Assembly (NCBI GenBank): GCA_935421215.2
Contig: OW285235.1
Coordinates: forward strand, 33,038,857-33,102,856
Reading direction: 5' to 3'
From: Melolontha melolontha
Lineage: Eukaryota > Arthropoda > Insecta > Coleoptera > Scarabaeidae
Length of the DNA: 64,000 nucleotides
Position 1 is the first letter of the stretch. Each line of letters starts with the position of its first letter. Below the pieces are notes generated by a model that made no database searches, was not told the origin of the DNA, and was given only the letters and a program-made list of their open reading frames with translations. Both the position numbers and the translations under genes were made by a program. Shown piece after piece: positions 33,641 through 43,996 of this stretch.

Positions 33641-33991
33641 AAATGTTAACTATATATATACACAGAAAGTATAGAAATGAAAAAGCAATGTCCGTCATCG
33701 AGGGAATACCGTACATTGAAAAGTTCCAACCAGAACGAAACGCGCGTCTGTACGTTTCCTCCCGTTGATTGACTTATTTTTTCAATATTTCTTAATTCAG
33801 AAACCATTATATTGTTAATCACAAAATGACAGATAAATAGTTACTTATAAATAAAAGGCAAGTGACTTATAATAATTTGCAAGTACTATACCTTTTCACC
33901 TTCAATTTGGGATTAATCAAGTTCAAATTGAGAATAAACACTTTCAAAATGAGAACCTACTGAGATTAAGTTCTTTTTGAAACACATTGTA

Positions 33992-34928
33992 TATCTAACT
34001 GTATATTATATAATGTATATCGGTATTTGTTAAACTTTTTTAAACATTAAAAACATTGATTTGGTATAAAATACTCATAAAAGGCTGATTAGGTTGGGAA
34101 TTCGGAAGCAGAAATTTCCAATTTATTATATTAGCAAAACTGTACAGTCTGATATGTCATTTTATATTTATTCTTGGCGTGCCAAGTATTTTGTGTGTGT
34201 TTTCGATTGCCGACGTGATACCATAATTTGGCCAATTGTAGTGGTGGCGAAAATGTAACTATTCTGTTAATCGTTACATGCGCGGACCCGAAGTAACCTA
34301 TTTGAAAATTTTGCCAGTGATTATTTTTAAATTAATTACATATTTGCAATAAATACCAAACTAACATAAACACAATTGGGTTTTAAAATATAATTTGATT
34401 TGATAAGTTCAGGAGTCTTGGTTAGAAATTTTGTTGGGGAAAGTTGGAAATACTCTTTTTTCTATTTTGCGTTCGAAATAAACTCATTATGAAACCCAAA
34501 ACAGTATCGAAATGAGCTTCATTTCGATACACTTTTTTCATTTTTCAATGTTGGCGTTGTTCGAACACAGAAATAAATATCATTGCTGTCATTTGATTTT
34601 AAGAATTTATGTACATTTAACAAATATGATATATGTCCGTATTTTACACAAACAACGTATGTTCTATACAATTGACAACAACATATATATGTTTCTATAT
34701 ATGTCACTATGTTTATATTTTTAAATGAAATATCAAGTAATGTTAACGAAAATTAATAAATAATATGTAATATAATATACTTTGCGGATAGTAAGATTTA
34801 AATTTGAAAATGTCAAGTATCAATGTGACCAACTGCATGCTTTATATAAAAATTAAACTCTGAACTTTCAAATTAAATAATTCCAATTTAAGCAATTTAT
34901 TAATGTAAAAAACGCAAAATAGAAAAAA
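33992..34928. other. No gene; one interspersed repeat
   Basis: 34448-34535 is the reverse complement of 15905-15990. No coding sequence is recognised; the small frames here are AT-rich and unremarkable. Confidence 0.45.
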
Positions 34929-35028
34929 TAGTATAAAAAACTCGTTTCATAAGGCCTTTTGCCGCACTCGCCCTTTAGAAAACTAAACTGGCGGCAAAAT
35001 GGTGCCTTATGAAACTTGTTTTTTAATA
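34929..35028. repeat. Hairpin (arms ~38-44 bp) beside a hammerhead motif
   Basis: ATAGTAT...AACTCGTTTCATAAGGC and ...TTTTGCCGC on the left are mirrored on the right by GCGGCAAAA...GCCTTATGAAACTTG and ATACTAT, with a small insertion in the right arm. It directly adjoins the hammerhead-like fold at 35046-35094, as hairpins adjoin the other hammerheads at 49042-49160. Confidence 0.75.
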
Positions 35029-35045
35029 TACTATTAATTGTCAAT

Positions 35046-35094
35046 TTTTAGCCAATATTTCGCCACTCGATTAGTGTGCTTCATCAGGGTAAAA
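35046..35094 (-). ncRNA. Hammerhead ribozyme-like motif, Penelope-type
   Basis: Minus strand: TTTTACC, then core CTGATGA (35087-35081), one unpaired A, stem II GC(A)CACT/AGTGGC with loop AATCG, then GAAA (35061-35058), then ATAT followed by T and GGCTAAAA. Stem I pairs TTTTACC with GGCTAAAA (7 bp, one bulged C). Stem III is a bare ATAT that could only pair between two tandem or separate copies. Core bases are intact. No Penelope coding sequence is left next to it, so it is probably a solo terminal repeat. Confidence 0.55.
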
Positions 35095-35099
35095 TAATG

Positions 35100-36051
35100 G
35101 CAATTAAATTATACCTAATAATATAATATCTGTACAATAAAAATATGAACTAATGCGAGGAAAGATTTTACTACAGCATAACTATAATAAGTTTGTTCAA
35201 ACTACCGGTTTCATTACAGTACGCGTATCGTTTAGTGATCGTTCTGTGAGCAAGCATTAGTTTTGCTTTTGGATCGGTAATAATTATAAAGTTAGAACGT
35301 ATTTCTGAAGTATGGTGCAAGAAAGTACTGTCACAAGAGGTAAAGAAAGTGTCCCGTTTTTTGTGTCGCGGACCGTAGTAAATAATTGTCAAATTCCCTC
35401 ACACTAATACTAATTTTACAGATATACCAACACAATCAGTCATATTTTATGGCACTGTACATCGTCTTATTAGAGCATGACACATATCTCGAATATTAGG
35501 AATATTAGGACACATTTGTGTTATGTTTGTTATATTCAAATTCAAAAATATGTACTATTTCTTAGTAAAATGTGTGCCACACTATATATAGGTGTGTTTG
35601 TTAAGTTGCATAATCAAAAATATTTAATCAAGAAACTGAATATAAAGTTAAAAATATGATTTATCAGTACTCATAAGAGTCATAAAAGACAATACGTTAA
35701 TATTTTGATTGGTTACTTATTTGTTTTTTTATATTTATTTTTTTTAAAATTATGTATATACCAAAAACGATAGCAGTTGTCGCCTAAATATATATATACG
35801 AGGGTAGTCTACAAAGTAACCTTCGTTTATGTGTAGCGCGATAAATAGTGGGGGTAGCACCACCATTCTAACATCAGTGGGCGCAGTGATTCAGTATGCA
35901 ACAATTCTAAAATGTACCACTAGGCAGAGGCAAAATATTAGAAGATGTGGTGAAATGTGTATTATCTATACAGCTAATTATGCGTTTCTATGCCATGGAC
36001 ATATTGAAAACATTCTCAGAAAATGATACCGTACGATACCCTTGAATGTAT
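35100..36051. other. No gene; possible mariner-type terminus
   Basis: ACGAGGGTAGTCTACAAAGT at 35799 resembles the terminal repeat of mariner-like elements, but no partner end or transposase was found. Confidence 0.35.
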
Positions 36052-36914
36052 CTGTCCATTAGTGCTGGGCGATACCGACGTTTTCGGTAACGGGTATAAA
36101 TACCGATCGAGGTATAGATACTTAGCGATGTATCGGGTCTGTGCACGGAATCAATTCTTGTTACTGGAATCGGTAGTATCGATAGGTATCGATGCTTTGG
36201 AATCGATACCTCGGATTCGATACCTAGGAATCAGTATTCATAACCCGTTTTCTAGGTATCGATTGTTTGATATCGGTTTCAAGAGATATAAAATTAATTT
36301 ACCGATTCTACCATATCTACGGTTTGAAATTTGCAATTTTGTGATTTTTTTTTTTTTTGTAATAATTATAGTTATTATGTCATAATATGGATATTTGCTA
36401 AGCATAATGCAAAATTCCAAAACATCCTTTTAAGTATATATTATATAATATGTATATATAATGCATACATACTTAAAAATGCTTTACTTAAAAAAGTTAT
36501 TGCATCCTTTATATACATTTAAAAATGCACAAAGGTCGTTATCCGATACATCGCTAAGTATCGATACTTTGCGATGTATCGGGTCTGTGCACGGTATCGA
36601 TTCTGGGTACTTGAATCGGTAAAGTATCGATAGGTATCGATGCTTTGGAATCGATACTTTGAATCGATACCTTGATTGGATACCTAGGAATTAGTACCCA
36701 TAACCCATTTTCTAGGTATCGATTGTTTGATATTGGTTTCAAGAGATATAAAAGTTACTTTACCGATTCTACCATATCTACGGTATAAAATTTGCAATAT
36801 TGTGATATTTTGTTTTTTTTTGTAATAATTAAAGTTATTATGTCATAATATGGATATTTGCTACGCATAATGTAAAATTCAACATCCTTTTAAATATATA
36901 TTATATAATATATA

Positions 36915-38661
36915 CAAGTGTCCCGTATCGTTATGTTCAAATTTTATGAGTGTAAAGTAGACTGCATTTCAAGTAACAAAAACGCAAAACTTTTATATCC
37001 ATTTTTATTTGTTTCAAAGTAACAGATCTATGAATGTGATTGTAAGATCATAGAAAAAAATATAGTCCTAAAGTCAATAAAAACTGATTTTATTTAAAAG
37101 AGTTCAATTAATAATATTTTCGAAATGTCCACCTCCTTGTTGAATGCAGGCTTGTGCCCGTAAGCCAACAGAAGAAGTACTTATCCGAATTTCATACTTG
37201 TTTTGTCGGGTTTTCTCGGCAGCCAGGTGAATACGATCCAACAACTCTTCTTTTGTGTTCGAAACTTGCGCGTAGACTAAATTTTTCATGTACCCCCATA
37301 AATAAAAGTCAAGAGGATTAAGATCGGGTGATCTGGGTGGCCATGCAAGAGGACCACCTCGGTCAATCCATCTTGGATGATTGACGATAACCCAATTTCG
37401 GACAGCAATTCCGAAATGTGGTGGTGCCCCATCGATGTGAAACCACATGTCTCGTCGAACATTCAGTGGGGCATCCTCTAAAAGACCTGGCAGTTTGTCG
37501 ATAAGAAATTGAAGGTAATTGTCCGCATTTAACTTCCCAGGAAGAACGACAGGACCAATCAACAAGTTATCGATTAGGGCCACCCAAATGTTAATAGAAA
37601 ATTCATGTTGAAATTTAGATGGGCGTACAGCTTTGGGATTTTCTGATGACCACCTGTGCAGGTTTCTCATATTTGTAACGTCACTTCTCGTGAACGTAGA
37701 TTCATCTGTCCAGAGGACTGTTATGCAGAAATTAAAATGAAGCCGTGACTGGCTTAATATCCAGGTAGAATAAACTAGACGAGCATAGTGGTCTGCCTCA
37801 AGCAAACCATGTCCCCTGCGATAGTGATATGGATATAAGCCCTCACGTTTTAAAATTCGTCAAACTGTCGTTCGTGGCACTCCTAGTTGTCTAGCGATTC
37901 GACGTACACTAAGAGTTGGATCCCTTGTAACAATAGCTACTGCTTCTTCCTCTGAGTCTGGTGGCAAATTTACTCCTCGGTCGAAAAGATAATCACCCAG
38001 TCCGTATTTCCGAAATTGTCTGTGTACTTCTAGTAACGTTCTGTAATAAGGAATGCGCCTATCGGGAAACCGTTGTCGGTATTCAATAACTGCTTGACGT
38101 GCACTGCCGTTACAGTAGCTATACATAAAATGCATGTCCGCATACTCTTGAGAAGAAAATCGGTAAGGCATTTTGAATAAAGAAAACATGTCCACTCACT
38201 AATAAGCTGTTGTATGAACTGAAACGTAATGTAATCCTTTATTAAAAAATGTAACGTTAACAGTCATCTGAACATTTGCTTATTGTATGATATTCATGGT
38301 TCAGCACTTACGAAATAAGTAAGAACCTTCTTTATCATAAATCAATTTCCAGTACTCTTTTTTGTAGATCTCCAAGAAATTACTGTATGCACTACGACAC
38401 ATGTTTATTTATTTTAGGATAACATTTTATTATGCGACGTTAACAATCACAGGCCTGTTATTGAATCGTATAACTTTTTTTTAAATAATCAGTTTTTATT
38501 GACATTAGGATTACATTTTTTTTCATGATCTGACAATCACATTCATAGATCTGTAACTTTGAAACAAATAAAAATGGATGTACAAGTTTTGCGTTTTTGT
38601 TACTTGAAATGAAGTCTACTTTACATTCCTAAAATTTGAACATAACGATACGGGATACTTG
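36915..38661. mobile_element. DUF4817-type transposon, CAAGTGTCCCG family, copy 1 (1747 bp)
   Basis: Ends CAAGTGTCCCGTATCGTTAT (36915) and, in reverse from 38661, CAAGTATCCCGTATCGTTAT, with inverted repeats of about 150 bp. Left flank TA; right flank TG, probably a changed TA. Copy 2 lies at 43997-45703 in the opposite orientation. Both encode the same transposase. Confidence 0.88.
37104..38195 (-). pseudogene. DUF4817-type DDE transposase, intact except one in-frame TGA
   Basis: A single minus-strand frame from 38195 to 37104 (about 363 codons) is broken only by TGA at 37860-37862, where copy 2 has TGG (Trp). N-terminal DUF4817-like domain: MPYRFSSQEYADMHFMYSYC. HTH: PTLSVRRIARQLGVPRTTV. 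Catalytic motifs: LWTDESTF (D1), MWFHIDGAPPHFG (D2), WPPRSPDLNPLDFYLWGYMK (third acid D). C-terminal tail: IQQGGGHFENIIN. All catalytic residues are present, so one base substitution separates it from a full-length protein. Confidence 0.9.
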
Positions 38662-39697
38662 TGTATATAATGCATACATACTTAAAAATTCTTTACTTAA
38701 AAAGTACAAAGGCATCCTTGATATACATTTAAAAAATGCACAAAGGTAAGCTACCCGATACATCGCTAAGTATCGATACTTAGCGAGTACTGGAATCGAT
38801 GGTACCGATGCTTTGGAAGCGATACTTTGGAATCGATACCTTGGAAACGATACCTAGATCCGATACCTAGGAATCAGTATTGATAACCCGTTTTCTAGGT
38901 ATCGATTGCTTGATATCGGTTTCAAGAGATACAAAATTAATTTACCGATTCTACCATACCTACGGTATGAAATTTGCAATATTATGATTTTTCTTTTTTT
39001 CGTAATAATTATAGTTATTATGTCCTGATGTGGATATTTGCTACGCATAATGTAAAATTCAACAACATCCTTTTAAATATATATCATATAATTTATATAA
39101 TGCATACATACTTAAAAATTATTTACTTAAAAAGTTATTACATCTCTTTATATACATTAAAAAAATGCACAAAGGTAATATAATATACACAGATATGCGT
39201 GCTATTACCAAATTATACAAAAAGGCTAAAATATTCTATTTCAAAATAGAAACAAACCAAGCATGTTTTATGCCTATAATAGCTTTATAAGAATTTTCGA
39301 CGCCACTTTTTTTTTACCTTATTAATCTCCATTTATATGAATCATAAATTAAACTTGCAACACAAATGCATTAAATAAAAGGACTCTATTAAATAAAGAA
39401 ACGGAAATTGCTATAAATACCAATGTATAGGTAGGAGGTAATTTCAAAATAAAACGATACCGACATACTACCTTAGTATCGATGCTTTGGACTTCTTGCT
39501 TGGAGTCGATACCTTGGAATGAATACTTCGGTATACATTGAGATCAATTCGAGTCATTTCTATAGTTGCATCGATTTTTTGGTATTGATACCTTAGTATC
39601 GGTTCCTAGGTATCGATACCTTAGAATCTATACTTTCGTTATCTGAGGTATTAGGTATTGGACGATGTATTGAACTTCTTCCAGCCCTACTGTCCAT

Positions 39698-39950
39698 AAT
39701 AAAATGATATTAGATGCTTGACGCTTAGTGAATTTCTTAGAATTCTTATTGGGTAGCAAGAGACCAATAAATTTTTCGCAATGATCTTGCCAATTCAACA
39801 ATTTATCCAATTGAACACCAACACTTATTGAACACTTATCATCGGTGATTTGCGATTTATCGAGACCCCATAAGTACTCACGTCAAGGTTAAAATTTGCT
39901 TTAGCTCGCGTGGTGTGTAGAAACATCAAATAGTTTTTGTCGAAATTCAT
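39698..39950. other. No gene recognised
   Basis: Short non-coding stretch between the hAT shell and the GIY-YIG fragment; may be the eroded reverse-transcriptase part of that Penelope-like element, but no motif survives. Confidence 0.35.
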
Positions 39951-40283
39951 ATGCAAATTATTTTGGATTACATTGGAGAAACTAGCAGACCCCTAAGAGT
40001 CAGAATCAAGGAACACCAAAGAATGGTCCGCTTAGGGGAGACAGACAAATCGCAGCTGGCGGAACATGCTTGGGAAGAAGATCACAACATTGCATGGAAT
40101 GAGGCGACAATCCTGGCCAAACAAGAACACGGCTACAAAAGAAAAATTACAGAAACAGCGTATATGAAGACAACACCTGACACGATCAGTACGCCCAGCC
40201 TGGAGATCAAGAATATCTGGCTCCCTATGATTAGAGAATGTGTTAGCCGAAGACCGGCAGCCACGAGACCGGAGACAGACTGA
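39951..40283 (+). pseudogene. Penelope-like element, GIY-YIG endonuclease fragment
   Basis: The frame shows DYIGETSRPLRVRIKEHQRM, the YIG half of a GIY-YIG nuclease with its conserved R and H, then DKSQLAEHAWEEDHNIAWNE, the second half of the domain, and a C-terminal tail. The GIY half and the whole reverse transcriptase are missing on the 5' side. Penelope-like elements encode RT followed by such an endonuclease, which nicks the target. It belongs to a different subfamily from the two fragments at 60-63 kb, judged by GETSRPL versus GQTRRNI/GQTKRSI. Confidence 0.82.
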
Positions 40284-40427
40284 TAACTAAAAACTACTAC
40301 TACCACGCAAATAAGGAAAAATGGCATACTGCGCATACCCACCGCGCCTATACGAAAAAATGCACACTGTGCATACCTACTGCGCATATACCTGTAACTT
40401 AAATATAAGTTTAAAATAGTAGTTTCT

Positions 40428-40511
40428 GTCCCCCTAATTAGTCGAGTGGTAAAAGTGTATGGTATATTGATATTCGGAAATTATCGACCGGGTTCAAACC
40501 TAGCACAGGAC
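40428..40511 (+). other. tRNA-like segment with A and B boxes
   Basis: TAGTCGAGTGG fits an RNA polymerase III A box and GGTTCAAACCT, 45 bp later, fits a B box. Flanking GTCC and GGAC could close a short acceptor-like stem. The internal folding is poor for a functional tRNA, so this is either a tRNA pseudogene or the head of a tRNA-derived SINE. Confidence 0.35.
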
Positions 40512-40584
40512 ATTTCAACTAAAAAATAGGAAAGACACATTCCGCCAGATAAAGTCGTTATAAATGACAAGTTTGGCAAGAAAC

Positions 40585-40637
40585 AGTCCTTCTCAGGACT
40601 ACCCTGATGACGGCAGTAGACGGACTGCCGAAACGTC
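40585..40637 (+). ncRNA. Hammerhead-like motif downstream of the GIY-YIG fragment
   Basis: Core CTGATGA (40604-40610), unpaired C, stem II GGCAGT/ACTGCC (40612-40617, 40624-40629; loop AGACGG), GAAA (40630-40633), then CGTC. Stem III could be only the self-complementary ACGT. A convincing stem I is not seen; instead a separate hairpin AGTCCT/AGGACT (40585-40600) precedes the core. It lies about 320 bp past the endonuclease stop, the same relation as at 61587. Confidence 0.45.
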
Positions 40638-40749
40638 GAACTATCAATGTTCTACAAACGATGGAAATAGCCCAAACACAACAACTCAAGTTATACTCCA
40701 TCGTCAACAATTACACGTCATGAGTATGTAAATTATGTACTGAAACCGT

Positions 40750-40960
40750 TTGAGAAGGTGATCGAGAAACACATTTGCCTTATTTTGTACGTCCACAGAA
40801 TAAGCTCCCGAAACTACCTCACTTGTATTGTTGGCATATATAAATAAAGAAGAGTTAATCAAAGATATCAATTCACTTATAAAAAGTAAAAATAGTACGG
40901 GGCCGAGAAGTGATCTCTGCGGGACAACCAATTTTACAGGCAAGACTGATGAATAAAAAT
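40750..40960 (-). pseudogene. LINE reverse transcriptase fragment
   Basis: Minus-strand frame contains VPQRSLLGPVLFLLFISELI, the RT region normally VPQGS-LGP-LF-L-IND, and LFIYANNTSEV in place of the F-YADDT catalytic motif; both aspartates are replaced by Asn. A short, dead jockey/I-type fragment of about 70 codons. Confidence 0.8.
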
Positions 40961-41003
40961 ATATATTTATGATATTTTTGTTATATAGAATCAAAGAAAA
41001 CAA

Positions 41004-42580
41004 TGCTTTCTAATTAAGCAGTCCAGACTAAGTGGACACGTTGGATTTAATATATTTAAAGAGGTTATAAAGCGTATATTATTAGTCTGTGTTGTGGTTA
41101 TTATATAAAATATCCAACGTCAGCTCTTACTCGGTATTCCCTGAGTGCGCTTATTAACTGCGGTTACATGTTATTCTTATTTATTATTAATACAGGTAGA
41201 AAGGTATGTCGCTAATGAACTTTAGATAACAAAATATTTTTTTTATTATTTTACACAACAGACTAGTTAGTGTGCAGTTCTTGATGATCGTTTCGAGAAA
41301 AAAACATGAAAGATTTCTTTGGATTTCCCAAACTACAATCTCATACATACTTACATATAAAGAGTGTTCAAATTCAACTTTGGGGTTTGTTTTTTGAATA
41401 AAACACAAAATATTGGAAAACATACGCACTTTATTGCTGTCGGGGTAGCAGTTTACTGCTGCACTGTTACACAGATAGCAGCAAAATTCCGACATTTCCA
41501 ATATTTTGGGTTCGCCGTGAAGGCCAAATGCCCTTCACGACGCCGTTGATACAATACCATTCTCGTAGCTTTCTCCAACTGTAAAATAAAAGTGAAAAAA
41601 TACAAAATAATGAAACTAGTCACAAGACACTTTTGTGACTTGTGACGAAGATGGAAAATCCCTTACTACGACACGTAGGATTCTAAATATCTTCCCTCAT
41701 AGCCAACATAGATCGTCACTTATCACTCTGGGCACGGACATACCATATATTGAATCCGCAAAGGTACCAAGATGCAGTCCCCCGCCATAATTGTGTGCAC
41801 GTGTGCAAGGCACACAGGCGACCAAATCAAAGGGCGGCGAAAATGATTCGACATTACTAGAGACACTGGTCATTAATCAATAGGTTAAGATAATACTAAC
41901 GTGTAAATTAAAAAACACGCTGGCCTATCGATGTTATGTTTACTTTAAACAACCATACCCTCGATAACACACGTCTTCTAATCGTTATATTTTTTGCGTG
42001 TGTATACAATTTAAAGGGCACCAAGCATTAAATTTATTATTGTTGAGAGCGTCATTTATATTACGGGCTTTTTATCACTTATCGGTGACTGAAAAATTTA
42101 TGGTTGCGATAAGAAAATATAGCACTGTTTGGTTTACCCTAATATATTTTTGGGGGTGTTTAGAATTTTAAGATGCATCGGCAAACGTATGTGTCAGGCT
42201 CTAAACTTGTTAGTGTTGTAAATGTTATTATATATTAGCGCATCAATTACTAATTATTTTTTGGTAGCCCATAGCAATAACAATCCATAACAAGTAACAA
42301 CATTTTGCTTCACATCGAGTTAAATGGTCAAATCATAGAATGGTTTAATCAGGGTTCGGAAATTCGTAGATTTATCAATAAATAATATCTGTATTATTAC
42401 AATGTTAGGATAAAATAATGTATGCACTCGAATATACAATAAATAATAATATTCGTAACAGTTTGGACAATACATACTTCTCGTGAATGATTTGAAATTT
42501 TGAAAATATGGATTCAGGATCCTACGTATAATACCTTAAATTTGTCTACATTTCCGTGCGCGCCATGTGCGCCGATGTGA
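41004..42580. other. No gene recognised
   Basis: No frame with recognisable motifs on either strand. 41360-41550 is less AT-rich (GTCGGGGTAGCAGTTTACTG) but not identified. Confidence 0.4.
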
Positions 42581-42673
42581 GGATGATTGTATTGCATTAG
42601 AAGTAATAAAAACAATTCAGTATGTGTGTGGTACTTGCTTAGACTGCATGTAAGTGTAAGCATAAGTAATAAA

Positions 42674-42958
42674 ATGTCGTGGACACATAAATTGAGAAAA
42701 CGACCATTGTCAGACGAAGTGAATAAGTTTATTATGGATTTCCCGGACTTAATATACGATGGCTCAAAAATTAAATGTTTAGTGTGCAATACATATCTAA
42801 TGTGTTGGTCAAAAACACATTGTAAAGAACACGTAAGCAGTTCGAAGCACAATAATAACAAAATTAATCGACAACAGTTTATTATTATTATTAGCACTGG
42901 TATAGGAAAAGGTCTGTTTTATGACCTAAGTCGAAGAGAGGGTCGATATCTTGAATAA
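42674..42958 (+). pseudogene. CGGBP1-like hAT zinc-finger fragment
   Basis: From ATG 42674: MSWTHKLRKRPLSDEVNKFI, then a single C2H2/BED-type finger CLVCNTYLMCWSKTHCKEHV...H (C-x2-C...H...H) and a basic end. Single-finger proteins of this form are N-termini of hAT transposases of the group from which vertebrate CGGBP1 derives. The homologous part ends around residue 70 (NKINRQQ); no hAT core follows, so it is a fragment. Confidence 0.6.
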
Positions 42959-43994
42959 TAATTAATAAGAAACGCGACCTGAAGAGGTATTCTATCGATG
43001 GCATTAATATTATTAAAATATCCCTTGTGAAATAAGCTTTCTAATGATATGAGACACCACATATAAAAGAAGATGTACGTAATTAAATTAAAACAATTTA
43101 ATGAAATGTATTTAGAAATTCCACAGTGAACGTTATCGTTGTTGACGGGTCAGGTAGAAAACCAAGGGTCTCCTGGTTAGGGATATAACAAAAGAAATAC
43201 TTTCTCTTTGCAAACAAATATGTACAGAAAAAAATGTCTTAAGTTAATATTATTTTAAATCGATATTAAAAGATATTTAAAGAAGAAAATATAATTTAAA
43301 AATAAATTAAAATATTCTTATATGCGAAGCGTAGCAGATTAAAGATTAAAAGTGAAGTTTAGATCCATAATTTAAAACAGAAATAAAACTATTTCTATTT
43401 TAAATTATGGCTCTTCATCAAGTAAATGCCGAATCAATTCAATTATTCCATAATTAAGAAGCCAAGTAACACAGAAACGTAAACACAACAAAACAAATGA
43501 ATTAAGTATTTTTTAAATGATAAAAGTAACACGTAAACATTTTAAATGATAAAAACTAACTAACTGTTCTTATGAATCGTAGATTGCACACTGAACACCT
43601 CTATTCATACGAATATTATTGTGAGGCCAACTGAGTAAAAGTAAATAAAAAATCCCCAATAAAGATTTAAGTAAGATAGGTCGGCTTCGGTGATGTTGCC
43701 AAATCGCGGGACAGCGATATGGGAAATTTTTTATCTCTGGATCTCTCTGGATAGTTATACAGAAAGCTGTTATTGGAGTTCTTTTGTATTTTGTTTCTGC
43801 ATTCATAGTCAAGAATATGCATTATTATTATTAGAGATAAAGTACCTCAAAAAACGAAATTTTGTATTTTTTTTACGTGGAAACTATTGATTTCTTACAT
43901 ACATTTTATTAAGCTTTTTTAATTATTTTTATACATTCTATCTATTTTCAAAAGGATGACGGTTATTCTACTTACATATTGTACAGACAGATTA
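42959..43994. other. No gene recognised
   Basis: AT-rich, non-coding on inspection; the small frames around 43570-43890 show no motif. Confidence 0.4.
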
Positions 43995-43996
43995 TA

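Larger units (their letters stand above)
30242..33989. mobile_element. DUF4817-type transposon with CAACGTGTTTC ends, interrupted
   Basis: Left end CAACGTGTTTCAAAAAGTA at 30242 and, in reverse from 33989, CAATGTGTTTCAAAAAGAAC, with TA on both sides (30240-30241 and 33990-33991). It holds the two halves of one minus-strand transposase (30497-31210 and 32960-33360), separated by about 1.75 kb that includes a copy of the ~467-bp repeat. A perfect 108-bp inverted repeat lies near its right end. Confidence 0.7.
36060..39689. mobile_element. hAT-type shell without transposase, built of ATCGATACC words, with nested transposon
   Basis: Begins TAGTGCTGGGCGATACCGAC (36060) and ends CTTCCAGCCCTA (39689), with an 8-bp duplication CTGTCCAT at 36052-36059 and 39690-39697. 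The TAGTGCTGGGCGAT start is shared with the autonomous-type hAT at 54024. Inside, blocks such as GGAATCGATACC and TAGGTATCGAT recur dozens of times at 36070-36740, 38760-38900 and 39460-39660. The flanks of the nested element (36900 and 38665) carry the same blocks, so the shell was internally repetitive before insertion. A third, truncated copy is at 50117-50460. Confidence 0.85.

Noticed and set aside
35799..35830. Mariner-type end ACGAGGGTAGTC
   Set aside because: No partner repeat or transposase sequence found nearby; too short to support an element.
40428..40511. A functional tRNA gene
   Set aside because: A and B boxes are present but no proper anticodon and T stems can be drawn, and the acceptor stem is only 4 bp; kept only as a tRNA-like segment.
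42514..42897. 127-codon minus-strand frame
   Set aside because: Opposite the zinc-finger fragment; low complexity (Leu/Ile-rich) and no motif.
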